From positions 124,001-188,000 of the forward strand of contig DATHMH010000015.1 of NCBI GenBank assembly GCA_035487295.1: a stretch of DNA of 64,000 bases, in the 5' to 3' direction. Source of the DNA: QIAW01 sp035487295 (GTDB lineage Bacteria; Acidobacteriota; Terriglobia; Terriglobales; Acidobacteriaceae). This document shows positions 32,597-41,551 of the stretch, piece by piece; position 1 is the stretch's first letter, and each line of letters starts with the position of its first letter. The translations under genes were made by a program, and so were the position numbers. The notes under the pieces were generated by a model, which was not told where the DNA came from, did not search any database, and saw only the letters and a list, made by a program, of their open reading frames with translations.

Positions 32597-33187
32597 AATT
32601 AATCCCTGTATATCGGAAGGCTTTTCCATACTTTTCTGATCTTTCAAGAGGATTGCAACCCGAGAGCGGCCCAGCAGAGCCAAAAGCATCCCCAGTTCGA
32701 GCACGACATTTCGCCGCGCGCGCAATGATTTTTCGTCAGGACGGTTGGCGCGGTGCCCTTCGTCGTCAGGAGTGGCAAGAACAATTCCAAAATCAGCATC
32801 TTTGCTTGCTGCTTCCAATTTCTCAATAATTGTTTGTCCTTGCGAAGGCAATTGATCTAGTATCAAAGGCTCAATTTTCCATCGACGCAGCATCGCTTCC
32901 AGTTGGACTTTCGCCGTACTATCGTGCCCATACACGACAAAAACGCGTGATGGCGCCGCGGGGCTGCTTATATGCTTTGGCGATGCGGTTGACCCAAATA
33001 ATCCTTTAATTAATTCAGCATCCTTTCCTTGCACAAAAAGTGTGCCTTTGTCATATACATTGACTTTTGGACCATCGATTATAGATAGCTGAGTGCCGGT
33101 ATTATTTCCAAGCCGAAGCTCATCCTCGACCTCATAGCCAGCATTCTTCAAAATCTCTCGAACTTGCTGTACTGAGTACTTCTTCAT
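32582..33187 (-). CDS. TIR-like nucleotide-binding protein (PF10137-type), frameshifted near the 3' end
   Basis: 201 residues as read; 228 if one base is removed near the end. Residues about 1-62 are a small domain with NVYDKGTLFVQGKD, resembling the TBP-like N-terminal module of RNase HIII-type proteins. Residues about 80-197 are a TIR-like domain: RVFVVYGHDSTAK, IIEKLEAASKDADFGIVLAT, RARRNVVLELGMLLALLG with a candidate catalytic Glu, VAILLKD, and EKPSDIQGLI. Such domains act as NAD/nucleotide-binding effectors in bacterial defence. The start is ATG 33187 with GGAG eight bases upstream. It lies 24 bp after the 128-aa gene on the same strand. The frameshift may be real, programmed or a sequencing error. 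Confidence 0.85.
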   Translation of the reverse strand: MKKYSVQQVREILKNAGYEVEDELRLGNNTGTQLSIIDGPKVNVYDKGTLFVQGKDAELIKGLFGSTASPKHISSPAAPSRVFVVYGHDSTAKVQLEAMLRRWKIEPLILDQLPSQGQTIIEKLEAASKDADFGIVLATPDDEGHRANRPDEKSLRARRNVVLELGMLLALLGRSRVAILLKDQKSMEKPSDIQGLILHTL

Positions 33188-33211
33188 GCATGTGCTCCGC
33201 AACGAAATGGT

Positions 33212-33598
33212 CTAATCGAATCGCCGCCGAATCTTTTCAAGTAAGTTTGGCGGCTCGTCCTCATAACTAATGTCAGGCAAGCTCTCGCGGAAATGTTTGC
33301 GCCACACAAGTGGGCTCACGCGAAAGGTCAATCTCTTGGAGAGGCGCCTGTTCTTCATATTCACTAGCAAATATCTGGCCGCAAAATCGGCTGCGCCAAG
33401 ACACTGCTCATTATCCGTGAACTTTCCGTTGATGATGTGCTGCATATCAGCGTAAAGGAGCTCGATCCAGTACCTCTCGTGGTGATCGAGACTATAGTAA
33501 AGCACCGGGTCGCGCTGTGCGAGCTCAAGACTCAGTTTCCTAAAATCGTCATATGACTGCCTAGTTTGGAGTGGTTTTTCTTTCACTTCCCATCCCAC
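33212..33598 (-). CDS. 128-residue protein of unknown function, partner of the TIR-like gene
   Basis: A basic, helical, soluble protein with no recognised motif. It begins MGWEVKEKPLQTRQSYDDFR, contains an aromatic-rich centre (LYYSLDHHERYWIELLYADM) and ends in KIRRRFD. There is no signal peptide or membrane helix. It overlaps the end of the upstream methyltransferase gene by 16 bp and is followed after 24 bp by the TIR-like gene, so the three are probably co-transcribed. An adaptor or sensor for the TIR-like effector is possible, by context only. Confidence 0.65.
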   Translation of the reverse strand: MGWEVKEKPLQTRQSYDDFRKLSLELAQRDPVLYYSLDHHERYWIELLYADMQHIINGKFTDNEQCLGAADFAARYLLVNMKNRRLSKRLTFRVSPLVWRKHFRESLPDISYEDEPPNLLEKIRRRFD

Positions 33599-34179
33599 CC
33601 AACTTCATCCATGTTGGGCGTAGGCACTCGCCCACGCACTTCCACCAGCATCTCGCGCAAAGGCAAAATGGGAACTTTGCCGGCAAGCTGTCGTGACATC
33701 AAACGATGAGCAAGCACGACATTAATAGCGGCGCTCAGGTTCAAACAAAAATGCGCGGGAATATGCAGGAACCTGTGGCATAGCCGGCGAATCACCTGTG
33801 GCACTCTGCCATCCTCGGGGCCAAATACATAAACAGCGTTTTCCGGATGCTCGAAAGTTGTGAGCGGCTCAGAATTCTCGAAGACCTCAACGCACACCGG
33901 AACACAATCTTTGGGCAGCAGCTCAAAGGGCCGCTCGTCATTGCGAAAATCAACTTGCTTGTAGCCTTTCATGCGCTCCTCGCGCGGCAAGCGCGAATAC
34001 TTGGCAGGATTGACCCGCTCTCCTGTCCAGATCAGCGACTTGACCTCGAAGCACGCGCACGCGCGGATAGCCGTACCCACATTGTGGGGATATTTAGGAT
34101 CGATGATTACGACCGCCGGTACTTCCACGTTTTTATTTAACAGCGGCTCTCGTCTTCTGTCTATGTTATTCAGCGCCAA
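33583..34179 (-). CDS. SpoU/TrmH-family RNA 2'-O-methyltransferase
   Basis: 198 residues with the three SPOUT motifs: NVGTAIRACACFEV (motif 1), VYVFGPEDGRVP (motif 2) and LNLSAAINVVLAHRLM (motif 3). These form the trefoil-knot SAM site that methylates tRNA or rRNA ribose; the target is unknown. The start is uncertain: a TTG at 34179 is the longest, and a GTG about 17 codons later (VEVPAVVIIDPKYP) is possible. No in-frame ATG exists before the first motif. Its 3' end overlaps the 128-aa gene. Confidence 0.85.
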   Translation of the reverse strand: MALNNIDRRREPLLNKNVEVPAVVIIDPKYPHNVGTAIRACACFEVKSLIWTGERVNPAKYSRLPREERMKGYKQVDFRNDERPFELLPKDCVPVCVEVFENSEPLTTFEHPENAVYVFGPEDGRVPQVIRRLCHRFLHIPAHFCLNLSAAINVVLAHRLMSRQLAGKVPILPLREMLVEVRGRVPTPNMDEVGWDGK

Positions 34180-34399
34180 ACAGGGTATTGCAGCAGACCG
34201 CCCAGGACTACCATCAGCACAGCGAGCTCGTGGTCGACCCCCTTAAGCAGTCCAACTTGGCCGAATGCTTGCGACGCAGAAACGGTGAGCCATGAATGTG
34301 AGGTGCTGCCTCTGGGTCAGTTGTCCAGAACGTCACGCCAGAACCCGCGTGCAAGAAACCTGCAAAATGGCTAGACTCAGAAATGAGGCACTGGAATAA

Positions 34400-35527
34400 A
34401 TGAAGAATGCGCCTGCTGCTGCTTCCCCTGCTGAGTTAAGACGGCACCTTTTTTACGAGACCTCGCACTCGCCTTCACTAGCCGACCTAGTGGGCTACGA
34501 AAAAGCCAAAGACATCATTGATTTTTGTTTCATCGCCAACCCCTACTACCCCACGCCGCAGATGCTGCGCGAATTGCAGGAAAATCTTCCGAACCTGATC
34601 AAGTCTTATCCCTCCAGCAATCCGTTGATAGGGCAACAGAGCCTGGCGGCGGTTCTGCACGTCTCGCCGGAGAATTTAATCATCGGCAATGGCGCCACCG
34701 AACTTATCGTGGATATCAACACCAGCCTGATTGACCGCATCGCGGTGCCGGTGCCGACGTTTGGGGAATATATCGAAAAGGTAAGAGACCAGCGCGATGC
34801 CGAACTTTATATGCTGGATCCAGAGCAGGGCTACCAACTGCGATTGAACGGCTATCTGGCATGGGTGCGCCAGCGCGGCCTGAAGTCGCTGCTTGTGATC
34901 AACCCGGGAAACCCCACCGGCCAGCTCTTATGCCTGGATGAGATGATCGATTTTCTGCAGCAGACCAAGGACCTGGAGCTGGTGATCGTGGATGAATCGT
35001 TCATCGACTTTGCCGGCGATCCCATCCCAAGCCTGCTCCAGGTGGCGGACCAATTCTCGAACCTGCTGATTGTGCGCAGCATGAGCAAACACTGCGGGGT
35101 CCCCGGATTGCGCCTGGGTTACTGCTACAGCCAGAACCTTTATCTTCTCAACCGCATGCGCAGGCTGATTCCTACCTGGAACCTGAACACCCTGGCGCAA
35201 TATTTTTTGTCTCTGCTGCCGGCTACAGATGCCGAGTATCACGCGGCCCGCAAGCGTTTGATCGGCGATGTGCGCTGGCTTTATAGCGCGTTGAAGGCGA
35301 TCCCGGGACTCGATGTTTATCCCACAGGCGCTAATTTTGTTCTGTTCAAGATCAAGACCGGCATGACCGCGACTGATTTGCAGGCGCGCCTGCTACAAGA
35401 GCATCAAATCTATGTGCGCGACTGTTCCAACAAAGTGGGCATGGATAATTTTCATATTCGCGTGGCCTCGCAAGGACGCGAGAAAGATGAGCGGCTCATC
35501 GAGGCTCTGCGGGCATTGATTCCATGA
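34400..35527 (+). CDS. PLP-dependent class I/II aminotransferase, HisC/CobD-like
   Basis: A 375-residue fold-type I PLP enzyme. Visible elements: NGATELI (phosphate cup), INPGNPTGQLL with the PLP-contacting Asn, VDESFIDFAG (Asp/Tyr region) and the Schiff-base Lys in RSMSKHCGVPGLRLGYC. The C-terminus has the DNFHIRVAS arginine. It resembles histidinol-phosphate aminotransferases and L-threonine-phosphate decarboxylases, but no his or cob genes are near, so the substrate is unknown. Its stop overlaps the start of the amidotransferase gene by four bases (ATGA). Confidence 0.85.
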   Translation: MKNAPAAASPAELRRHLFYETSHSPSLADLVGYEKAKDIIDFCFIANPYYPTPQMLRELQENLPNLIKSYPSSNPLIGQQSLAAVLHVSPENLIIGNGATELIVDINTSLIDRIAVPVPTFGEYIEKVRDQRDAELYMLDPEQGYQLRLNGYLAWVRQRGLKSLLVINPGNPTGQLLCLDEMIDFLQQTKDLELVIVDESFIDFAGDPIPSLLQVADQFSNLLIVRSMSKHCGVPGLRLGYCYSQNLYLLNRMRRLIPTWNLNTLAQYFLSLLPATDAEYHAARKRLIGDVRWLYSALKAIPGLDVYPTGANFVLFKIKTGMTATDLQARLLQEHQIYVRDCSNKVGMDNFHIRVASQGREKDERLIEALRALIP

Positions 35528-36315
35528 AAAATAAGCGTCCAGTTGTCCTGGTTGTGACCCGCCGCATGATTCGCAAGGACAAGTATGTGGATTTCCTGGG
35601 CGAATACCACCTCGAACTCCTCATTCAAATGGGGACCTTGCCGGTGATGATTCCTGTGGTGGAAGGCACACTGGCATGCATGGCCGGCTACATGAAAGAA
35701 ATGAAGGGGCTCCTGCTGGTCGAAGGCGAGGACATCGATCCTGCCGATTACAAGGGAGGCCAGGCCAACCGCAAATTCGCCGAAGAGACGCACCCCCTGA
35801 AAGACAAGATTGAAATTACACTGATTCGCCACGCTTTGCGCCACAAGCTTCCCATTCTTGCGATATGCAGAGGATCGCAACTGGTGAACGCGGTTTGTGG
35901 AGGAACGTTGTATGGCGACGTGCAAAAAGAAAAAAAATCGCACGTCAAGCACATTGATTATGACCACTACGACAACTATCGGCACGCAGTCACGATCGTT
36001 CCGGGCACTCCGCTGGAGCAGTGGTACGGTCAAGACACCATACGGGTCAACAGCTACCATCATCAGGGGACGCGCGATTTAGCACCGCGTTTCAAGCCCA
36101 TGGCATATGCCGAGGATGGGTTGCTGGAGGCGTACTACGATCCCAAGGCGAAGTTTCTGGTTGGGTTGCAGTTTCATCCGGAGCGCATGTTGAAGGATTA
36201 CGCGGGTAATATGGAAGTGTGGAAGGCCTTCGGATCTGCGATTCACGAGAGCGCCTGGGCTAAAGCCGGGGCTCCCACCGTACGCCGGGCGCGGCGCAGT
36301 AGCGCTAGCGGGTGA
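35524..36315 (+). CDS. Class I glutamine amidotransferase, gamma-glutamyl-GABA hydrolase-like (PuuD type)
   Basis: A 263-residue peptidase C26 family protein. The nucleophile elbow is LAICRGSQLVNAVCGGTLYGDV (Cys near residue 118), with His in LVGLQFHPERM and a family-typical VNSYHHQG. PuuD-type enzymes split gamma-glutamyl amides. It is translationally coupled to the aminotransferase, suggesting a two-step route on a gamma-glutamylated amine; this is inference. The last 20 residues are basic and Ser-rich. The gene converges on and overlaps the YceI gene by 11 bp. Confidence 0.87.
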   Translation: MKNKRPVVLVVTRRMIRKDKYVDFLGEYHLELLIQMGTLPVMIPVVEGTLACMAGYMKEMKGLLLVEGEDIDPADYKGGQANRKFAEETHPLKDKIEITLIRHALRHKLPILAICRGSQLVNAVCGGTLYGDVQKEKKSHVKHIDYDHYDNYRHAVTIVPGTPLEQWYGQDTIRVNSYHHQGTRDLAPRFKPMAYAEDGLLEAYYDPKAKFLVGLQFHPERMLKDYAGNMEVWKAFGSAIHESAWAKAGAPTVRRARRSSASG

Positions 36316-36931
36316 CAATCTCGAAGTCAATCTTGATTTCGTCTTTCACCTTTACCGTTCCGCCGGCGATGCTGACCGGTTTGATGCCGAAGGCGCTTTG
36401 TTTCAGGCTGGCGGCCCCGTTGTAATGGTGAACTTTAGGGCGAGGGCTGGATGCACTCACCTCTTCCGCCGGCTCGCTCACCTGCACCGTGACCGGACGC
36501 GATTGGCCATGCAACTTCAGGTTGCCGGTTACGAACCAATGGCCGCTCTTGTCGGACTGCACCGATGTGGAGCTGAACTCAATCAGAGGATAGTGAGCAC
36601 TGTCTAAAACGTCAGGTCCAAGCATCTTCTCCTGCACCTGGGCGCGCTTGGCAGAATCCATTTTAGGGTCAAGGACCTGCATTTTGGCGGTCTCGACCTG
36701 GAATTCGACGCTTTTGGCGGCCTCGTCAACTTTCCCTTTACTAATGGGCGCGTTAATCTCGTGGTTGTCGCCGGTGAAGCCGAACACGCCTCCGCGCTGA
36801 ACGTGCACGGTGATGGAAGAATGCGCGACGTCAATTTCTGAAGGTTTAGCGGTAGGAAGCGGTTTTGCGAAACACTGGCGGGCAACCGACAGGGCAACAA
36901 TAAGCGCGAAAAATCGGAAGCAAGTACGCAT
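36305..36931 (-). CDS. YceI-family secreted lipid-binding protein
   Basis: A 208-residue protein with a signal peptide (MRTCFRFFALIVALSVARQC, cleavage after FA) and a YceI beta-barrel domain: IDVAHSSITVHV, FGFTGDNHEI, ISKGKVDEAAKSVEFQV, HYPLIEFSSTSV and FVTGNLKLHGQSRPVTV. YceI proteins bind isoprenoid-type lipids in the periplasm. ATG 36931 is selected because the signal peptide starts there and GGAG lies nearby; an upstream extension to 37000 is unlikely. Confidence 0.9.
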   Translation of the reverse strand: MRTCFRFFALIVALSVARQCFAKPLPTAKPSEIDVAHSSITVHVQRGGVFGFTGDNHEINAPISKGKVDEAAKSVEFQVETAKMQVLDPKMDSAKRAQVQEKMLGPDVLDSAHYPLIEFSSTSVQSDKSGHWFVTGNLKLHGQSRPVTVQVSEPAEEVSASSPRPKVHHYNGAASLKQSAFGIKPVSIAGGTVKVKDEIKIDFEIVTR

Positions 36932-37177
36932 GGCACACTCCAGGTAATTCGATTCGACGAAAGATGGCAGACCATGTGCAAAGCAACAGTTCTCCTGCAT
37001 TCTATTCCGTTTCCAGAGTCATAGAAAAAAATTTCCTTCTGAATAGAAAGAATTTTTGCAAAAATTTTAACTATGAATGGTATTTTTCACAGAGAGTAGC
37101 GTTATGATTTTAAAAACGCGAAGCAACGCCGGATCATCCGGGGCTTCCGTATAAAGTCAATATTAGGAGATACCCTC

Positions 37178-37423
37178 ATGCCAAAAGCAAAAGCCGCCAA
37201 AAAACCCCAATCCGTAGCCAGCGAGAATAATGATTCTCATCCTAAAGCCTCTATTGTGGCATTCGAATCGCACGCAACCCATCATTCAAATTTAGAAGAG
37301 AGGGTTCGCCAGCGCGCCTACGAGCTCTTCCAGGAGCGCGGCGGGCAACACGGTACCGCTGAAGAAGACTGGGCGCGCGCCGAAGCAGAGATCCTGGGAC
37401 ACAGCGAAAGACGAACGGCGTAG
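37178..37423 (+). CDS. DUF2934 domain protein
   Basis: An 81-residue protein with a Lys/Ala-rich start (MPKAKAAKKPQS) and the DUF2934 helix pair at about 42-78: RVRQRAYELFQERGGQHGTA then EEDWARAEAEIL. The family is common in Acidobacteriota and Proteobacteria with no known function. TTAGGAGATACC precedes the ATG, and an AT-rich region with TATAAA about 25 bp further upstream is a possible -10. Confidence 0.85.
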   Translation: MPKAKAAKKPQSVASENNDSHPKASIVAFESHATHHSNLEERVRQRAYELFQERGGQHGTAEEDWARAEAEILGHSERRTA

Positions 37424-37637
37424 GCCATGACCTGTCGGGCCTGGGGTTAAAAGCCCAAACTCTCGGGGACGCTTATCCCTTTCGCTATGCTTACCTTGGG
37501 CTGATGCCCGAGGCTGAGGCCGGGGCTGCCACCGATGCCGTTGCGCGCGCAGCGACCTGCGGACGCCGCCGTGGAAGATTGACGGTTTCAGTCAGCTTTG
37601 CTCGAAAGACTACGCCGATAAGCTGGATGGGGGATGG

Positions 37638-39293
37638 ATGACGGTCAAATCCGCATGTGTCTATGCAATTCTTGTATGCACAATTTTCTTTGAATGGGAA
37701 TTTGCCGCCGCTGGAACGCCCACGGACGCAAAATCACCGGGAATAACAGCGGATACGCTATGCGAGGTGGATGCGAAAACGTATATCAGGGATATTCCAC
37801 GCACGCTTTATGGCACGAATATCGAATGGTTCAATAACGGCAACGGCATTGTCGACGACATGGGCGTCTTCCGTTCTGACCTGGCAGCGGCTGCGCGCGA
37901 TGAAGGTATTTCTTTGGTGCGTTTCCCCGGCGGTACATTTTCCGACTATTACCACTGGGAAGACGGCACCGGCCCGCTGGAAAAGCGTCCGACCACCAAA
38001 CATTTTACCGATCCCGGCGCCTCGAAGAACATCATGGGTTCTCCGGAAATCACTCGTTTTGCCAAGTCAATAGGAGGAGAGCCGCTCATCACCGTCAATG
38101 CCGGAACCGGAACGGCGCAAGAGGCTGCAAAATGGGTGGAATATTTCAACGCCCCTGCCAATGCCCGCCGCCAGGCAGACGGGCTCGCGGACCCCATCAA
38201 GGTGCATTACTGGGAAGTCGGCAACGAACTCTATCTGCCGGGGAATCCAGGGGTGATTAAGGTCGCGGTAAATCCGCAAGTCTATGCGGCGCGTTTTAAG
38301 GAATATGCCCATGCGATGAAAGCGATTGATCCTACAATCGCGCTGATTGCCATCGCCAACAGCAATGCCAGCCGCATCACGCTGCCTTATCCGGAATGGC
38401 TGGAGACGTTGCTGCAAGCCGACGCGCCTGACATCGATTATGTCGCCGTGCATAATGCCTATTTTCCCATGTTGTTCGAAGCAAAGCAGCCGGAAGCAAA
38501 AGACGTCTACCGCGCGCTCTGGGCGTCACCCGAAGCCATTGACCGCAATTTGAGCCAAATCGAAGAGACGATCGGCAAATATCAAGGTGGCAAGGATATC
38601 GGCATCGCGGTGACGGAATGGGGCCCACTTTACGCATTCAAGCTCGATCCGACCTGGCTCGACCGGATCAAGACGATGGGCAGCGCCGTCTATGTCGGGC
38701 GGGTGCTGCAGGTATTCGTCTCGCATCCGAAAATGCGTATTGCCAATTATTTTAAGTTCACCGACAGCACGCCGATGGGCTGGGTGGCGTTCAACGGCAA
38801 ACCCAAGGCGCCCTATTACGCTTTGCAGCTTTTCAGTCGGCATTTCGGCACGAAGCTGGTGAAGTCCACGGTGAGCGGCGGCAAAACCTACGACACACCG
38901 GCGCTGGGCATCATGACCGAAGAAAAGGACGTTCCCGAAGTGACGACGGTCGCGGCGTTAAATGACAAAGGCAATCGCCTTTTTGTCAACCTCATCAACC
39001 GCAGTTGGTCAGAGGTGCATTATGTGAAGCTGAGCATCAAGGGTTTCACCGGAGTTAAAGGCGAGACGGACGCGTGGCAGCTTGCCGCTCCTGCCGCGAC
39101 CGATCATAACGGCCCAGACCTGCCGCCTGAACTTTTGAGCCGCATCAACGAAACGCCGCTGAGCGCAGAACTCGCGGGCCGACCGATTGCCTTGCAGAAG
39201 ATACGGCTCAATGCGGGCGAACCGATCAAGCTTGCGCCGTTTTCGCTGCTGACGGTGGAGATTTCGCTGTCAGCGGTTTCTCATCGCCATTGA
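37638..39293 (+). CDS. Secreted glycoside hydrolase, alpha-L-arabinofuranosidase-like (GH51/clan A)
   Basis: A 551-residue protein with a signal peptide (AILVCTIFFEWEFAAAG). The clan-A TIM barrel shows ISLVRFPGGTFSDYYHWEDG (about 91-110), the acid/base Glu197 in WEVGNELY and the nucleophile Glu327 in AVTEWGP. A C-terminal beta-domain follows (about 430-550). It probably removes arabinose from plant polysaccharides, though GH79-like activity cannot be excluded. No transporter or regulator is adjacent. Its codon choice looks less GC-skewed than its neighbours, which may hint at transfer; this was not computed. Confidence 0.82.
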   Translation: MTVKSACVYAILVCTIFFEWEFAAAGTPTDAKSPGITADTLCEVDAKTYIRDIPRTLYGTNIEWFNNGNGIVDDMGVFRSDLAAAARDEGISLVRFPGGTFSDYYHWEDGTGPLEKRPTTKHFTDPGASKNIMGSPEITRFAKSIGGEPLITVNAGTGTAQEAAKWVEYFNAPANARRQADGLADPIKVHYWEVGNELYLPGNPGVIKVAVNPQVYAARFKEYAHAMKAIDPTIALIAIANSNASRITLPYPEWLETLLQADAPDIDYVAVHNAYFPMLFEAKQPEAKDVYRALWASPEAIDRNLSQIEETIGKYQGGKDIGIAVTEWGPLYAFKLDPTWLDRIKTMGSAVYVGRVLQVFVSHPKMRIANYFKFTDSTPMGWVAFNGKPKAPYYALQLFSRHFGTKLVKSTVSGGKTYDTPALGIMTEEKDVPEVTTVAALNDKGNRLFVNLINRSWSEVHYVKLSIKGFTGVKGETDAWQLAAPAATDHNGPDLPPELLSRINETPLSAELAGRPIALQKIRLNAGEPIKLAPFSLLTVEISLSAVSHRH

Positions 39294-39318
39294 GATCCTT
39301 CGCCTGCGGCTCAGGATC
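39294..39318. repeat. REP-like unit directly after the glycoside hydrolase stop codon
   Basis: GATCCT and AGGATC arms around TCGCCTGCGGCTC; read on the minus strand it is GATCCTGAGC...GCGAAGGATC. It begins immediately after the TGA at 39291-39293. Confidence 0.7.
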
Positions 39319-39507
39319 AACAGAGACTCTAAAAATCCGCGGTCTCAATCGATTATGCAAAAGTACTAGGTATATTTCTTTTGGTTTTGACGCATGTATA
39401 GTTGATACAATGGCGCGTCGTCCCAAGACACTGTGGCTCCGGTCGCCCGCATTGCATGCTGTGGGTAATGTTTGAAACAATATAATTTCATCGGATTCAC
39501 TAACTTC

Positions 39508-41550
39508 ATGCCTTATTTCGGTAGTTTCGCACTTCTTTGCGCTCTCGCCCTGAGTTTGTACAGCCTGGTTGTGGGGGCGATTTCATTGCTGCGGGAAAGC
39601 CCCGCCAGCCAACGGCTCACCGAGACCGCCCGCCGCGCCGGAATCGCAACCTTCATCGCCGTGGTTGCTGCCGCTGCGGCGCTGCTGTGGTCCACGTTTC
39701 ACGACGATTTTTCCGTCGCTTACATCCTCCACCACAGCAATCGTGACCTGCCTGTTCCTTATAAGTTCGCGGTGTTGTGGTCGGGGCAGGAGGGCTCGCT
39801 GCTGTTCTGGTCGCTGCTGCTGGGCGCCTACGGATTTGTGCTGCGCCTGCGGCACAAGGTTGATATCCGCCTGACTGCCTATGCTTCGGTAATTCTGGCG
39901 GGGGTGCAGGTGTTCTTTCTTCTTTTGCTGAATTTTGCCGCCAAGCCGTTTGCACTGACGCAAGGTGAAATCCCCCTTGACGGCAATGGATTGAATCCCC
40001 TGCTGCAATATCCCGAAATGGTCATTCATCCCCCCATGCTCTACCTGGGCTATGTGGGAATGTCGGTGCCGTTTGCCTTTGCCCTTGGCGCGCTCATCAT
40101 GCGTTATCCCGGCGAGAAGTGGATCCACATCACCCGCCGCTGGACCATGGTCACGTGGATGTTCCTGACCTGCGGCATCTTCCTGGGTTCACACTGGGCC
40201 TACTATGTATTGGGCTGGGGCGGCTACTGGGGATGGGACCCGGTGGAGAACGCCTCGCTTTTGCCCTGGCTGACGGCCACGGCTTTTCTGCACTCGGTAA
40301 TGATGCAGGAAAAACGCGGAATGATGAAAGTCTGGAATGTCTGGCTGATCTTCGCCACTTTCATGCTCTCCATTCTGGGAACCTTTCTGACGCGCAGCGG
40401 GGTCATCAGCTCAGTACACGCATTTGCCCAGTCTTCAATCGGAGACTGGTTTCTTGTGTTCCTGGTGATTATTCTTGTCGTCTGCCTTTTTTTCTTTGTG
40501 AAGAACCGCTCCCACCTGAAGAGCGAGCACCGGCTGGAGTCGCTGGTTTCGCGCGAATCCAGCTTCCTGTTCAACAACCTGCTCTTGCTGGTATCTTGCT
40601 TTGCGGTGCTGTGGGGGACCTTCTTTCCTATCCTTTCAGAGTGGGTAACCGGAAATAAGATCACTGTGGGTCCGCCATTTTATAACCACGTGAATGTTCC
40701 CATCGCCTTGCTTTTGCTGCTGCTGACCGCAACCGGGCCTCTTCTGGCTTGGAGACGGACGTCTTTCGCCAGCCTGCAGCGCAATTTCACGATCCCCACA
40801 GTGGCAGCCGTGGCCACCGCAGGCGCGCTCATGATTGGCGGCATGAAGCCCTGGCAAGATGTTTCTTATTTCTATAGCCTCATGGCCATATCGCTCTCGG
40901 TGATGGTAGCGGTGACGATCGTCTCAGAATTTTTGCGCGGAGCGCGCGTCATCAGCGGTCATACCGGGCACAATCTATTTTCTTCTGTCCTGCAGCTCTG
41001 GCGGCGAAACACCCGGCGCTACGGCGGATACATTGTGCACTTTGGCGTGGCCGTGGCTGTTATAGGACTTGTGGGCTCGGCCTTCAACCAGACCAGGGAG
41101 CAGGAGATGGGCAACGGCGACTCCCTGCAGATCGGCAAGTACACGCTGGTCTGTCGCTCCTATACGCAGGACGACAATGCGAATTTCGGGTCGGCCTCGG
41201 CCATCATCGACGTCTTCAAAAATGGACGTCCGCTGGCAACCATGTATCCTGAGCGGCGCTTCTTCAAGGCGAGCCAGCAGGCGAACACGCTTCCCTCGGT
41301 CCACTCTTCGCTCTTTGAAGATTTGTATCTCGTCTATGCCGGACACAATGACACGACCGACCGTCCCATTATCACCGCGCATGTGAATCCGCTGGTGGGA
41401 TGGTTCTGGACAGGCTGGCTGATCCTGGTTCTGGGAACTTTGCTGGCCCTGGTTCCCAACCAAGCCGCGGCCAAAGTGACGCAACCGGTTGCTGTGCGCG
41501 CCACCGTGTCCGAGGCAAGCATGGCGCAGACGACAGGCGTGGGGGATTGA
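39508..41550 (+). CDS. ccmF: CcmF-type haem lyase (cytochrome c maturation)
   Basis: A 680-residue polytopic membrane protein of the CcmF/NrfE family that attaches haem to apocytochrome c. About 14 helices are seen. The tryptophan-rich haem-handling motif reads GGYWGWDPVENASLLPWL at about residues 236-253, preceded by HPPMLYLGYVG, GSHWAYYVLGW and followed by FLTRSGVISSVHAF. ATG 39508 (MPYFGSFALLCALAL) matches the usual CcmF start. The TTG at 39472 is less likely. The CcmH- and CcmI-like genes follow at once, so these form an operon. Confidence 0.9.
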   Translation: MPYFGSFALLCALALSLYSLVVGAISLLRESPASQRLTETARRAGIATFIAVVAAAAALLWSTFHDDFSVAYILHHSNRDLPVPYKFAVLWSGQEGSLLFWSLLLGAYGFVLRLRHKVDIRLTAYASVILAGVQVFFLLLLNFAAKPFALTQGEIPLDGNGLNPLLQYPEMVIHPPMLYLGYVGMSVPFAFALGALIMRYPGEKWIHITRRWTMVTWMFLTCGIFLGSHWAYYVLGWGGYWGWDPVENASLLPWLTATAFLHSVMMQEKRGMMKVWNVWLIFATFMLSILGTFLTRSGVISSVHAFAQSSIGDWFLVFLVIILVVCLFFFVKNRSHLKSEHRLESLVSRESSFLFNNLLLLVSCFAVLWGTFFPILSEWVTGNKITVGPPFYNHVNVPIALLLLLLTATGPLLAWRRTSFASLQRNFTIPTVAAVATAGALMIGGMKPWQDVSYFYSLMAISLSVMVAVTIVSEFLRGARVISGHTGHNLFSSVLQLWRRNTRRYGGYIVHFGVAVAVIGLVGSAFNQTREQEMGNGDSLQIGKYTLVCRSYTQDDNANFGSASAIIDVFKNGRPLATMYPERRFFKASQQANTLPSVHSSLFEDLYLVYAGHNDTTDRPIITAHVNPLVGWFWTGWLILVLGTLLALVPNQAAAKVTQPVAVRATVSEASMAQTTGVGD

Positions 41551-41551
41551 G

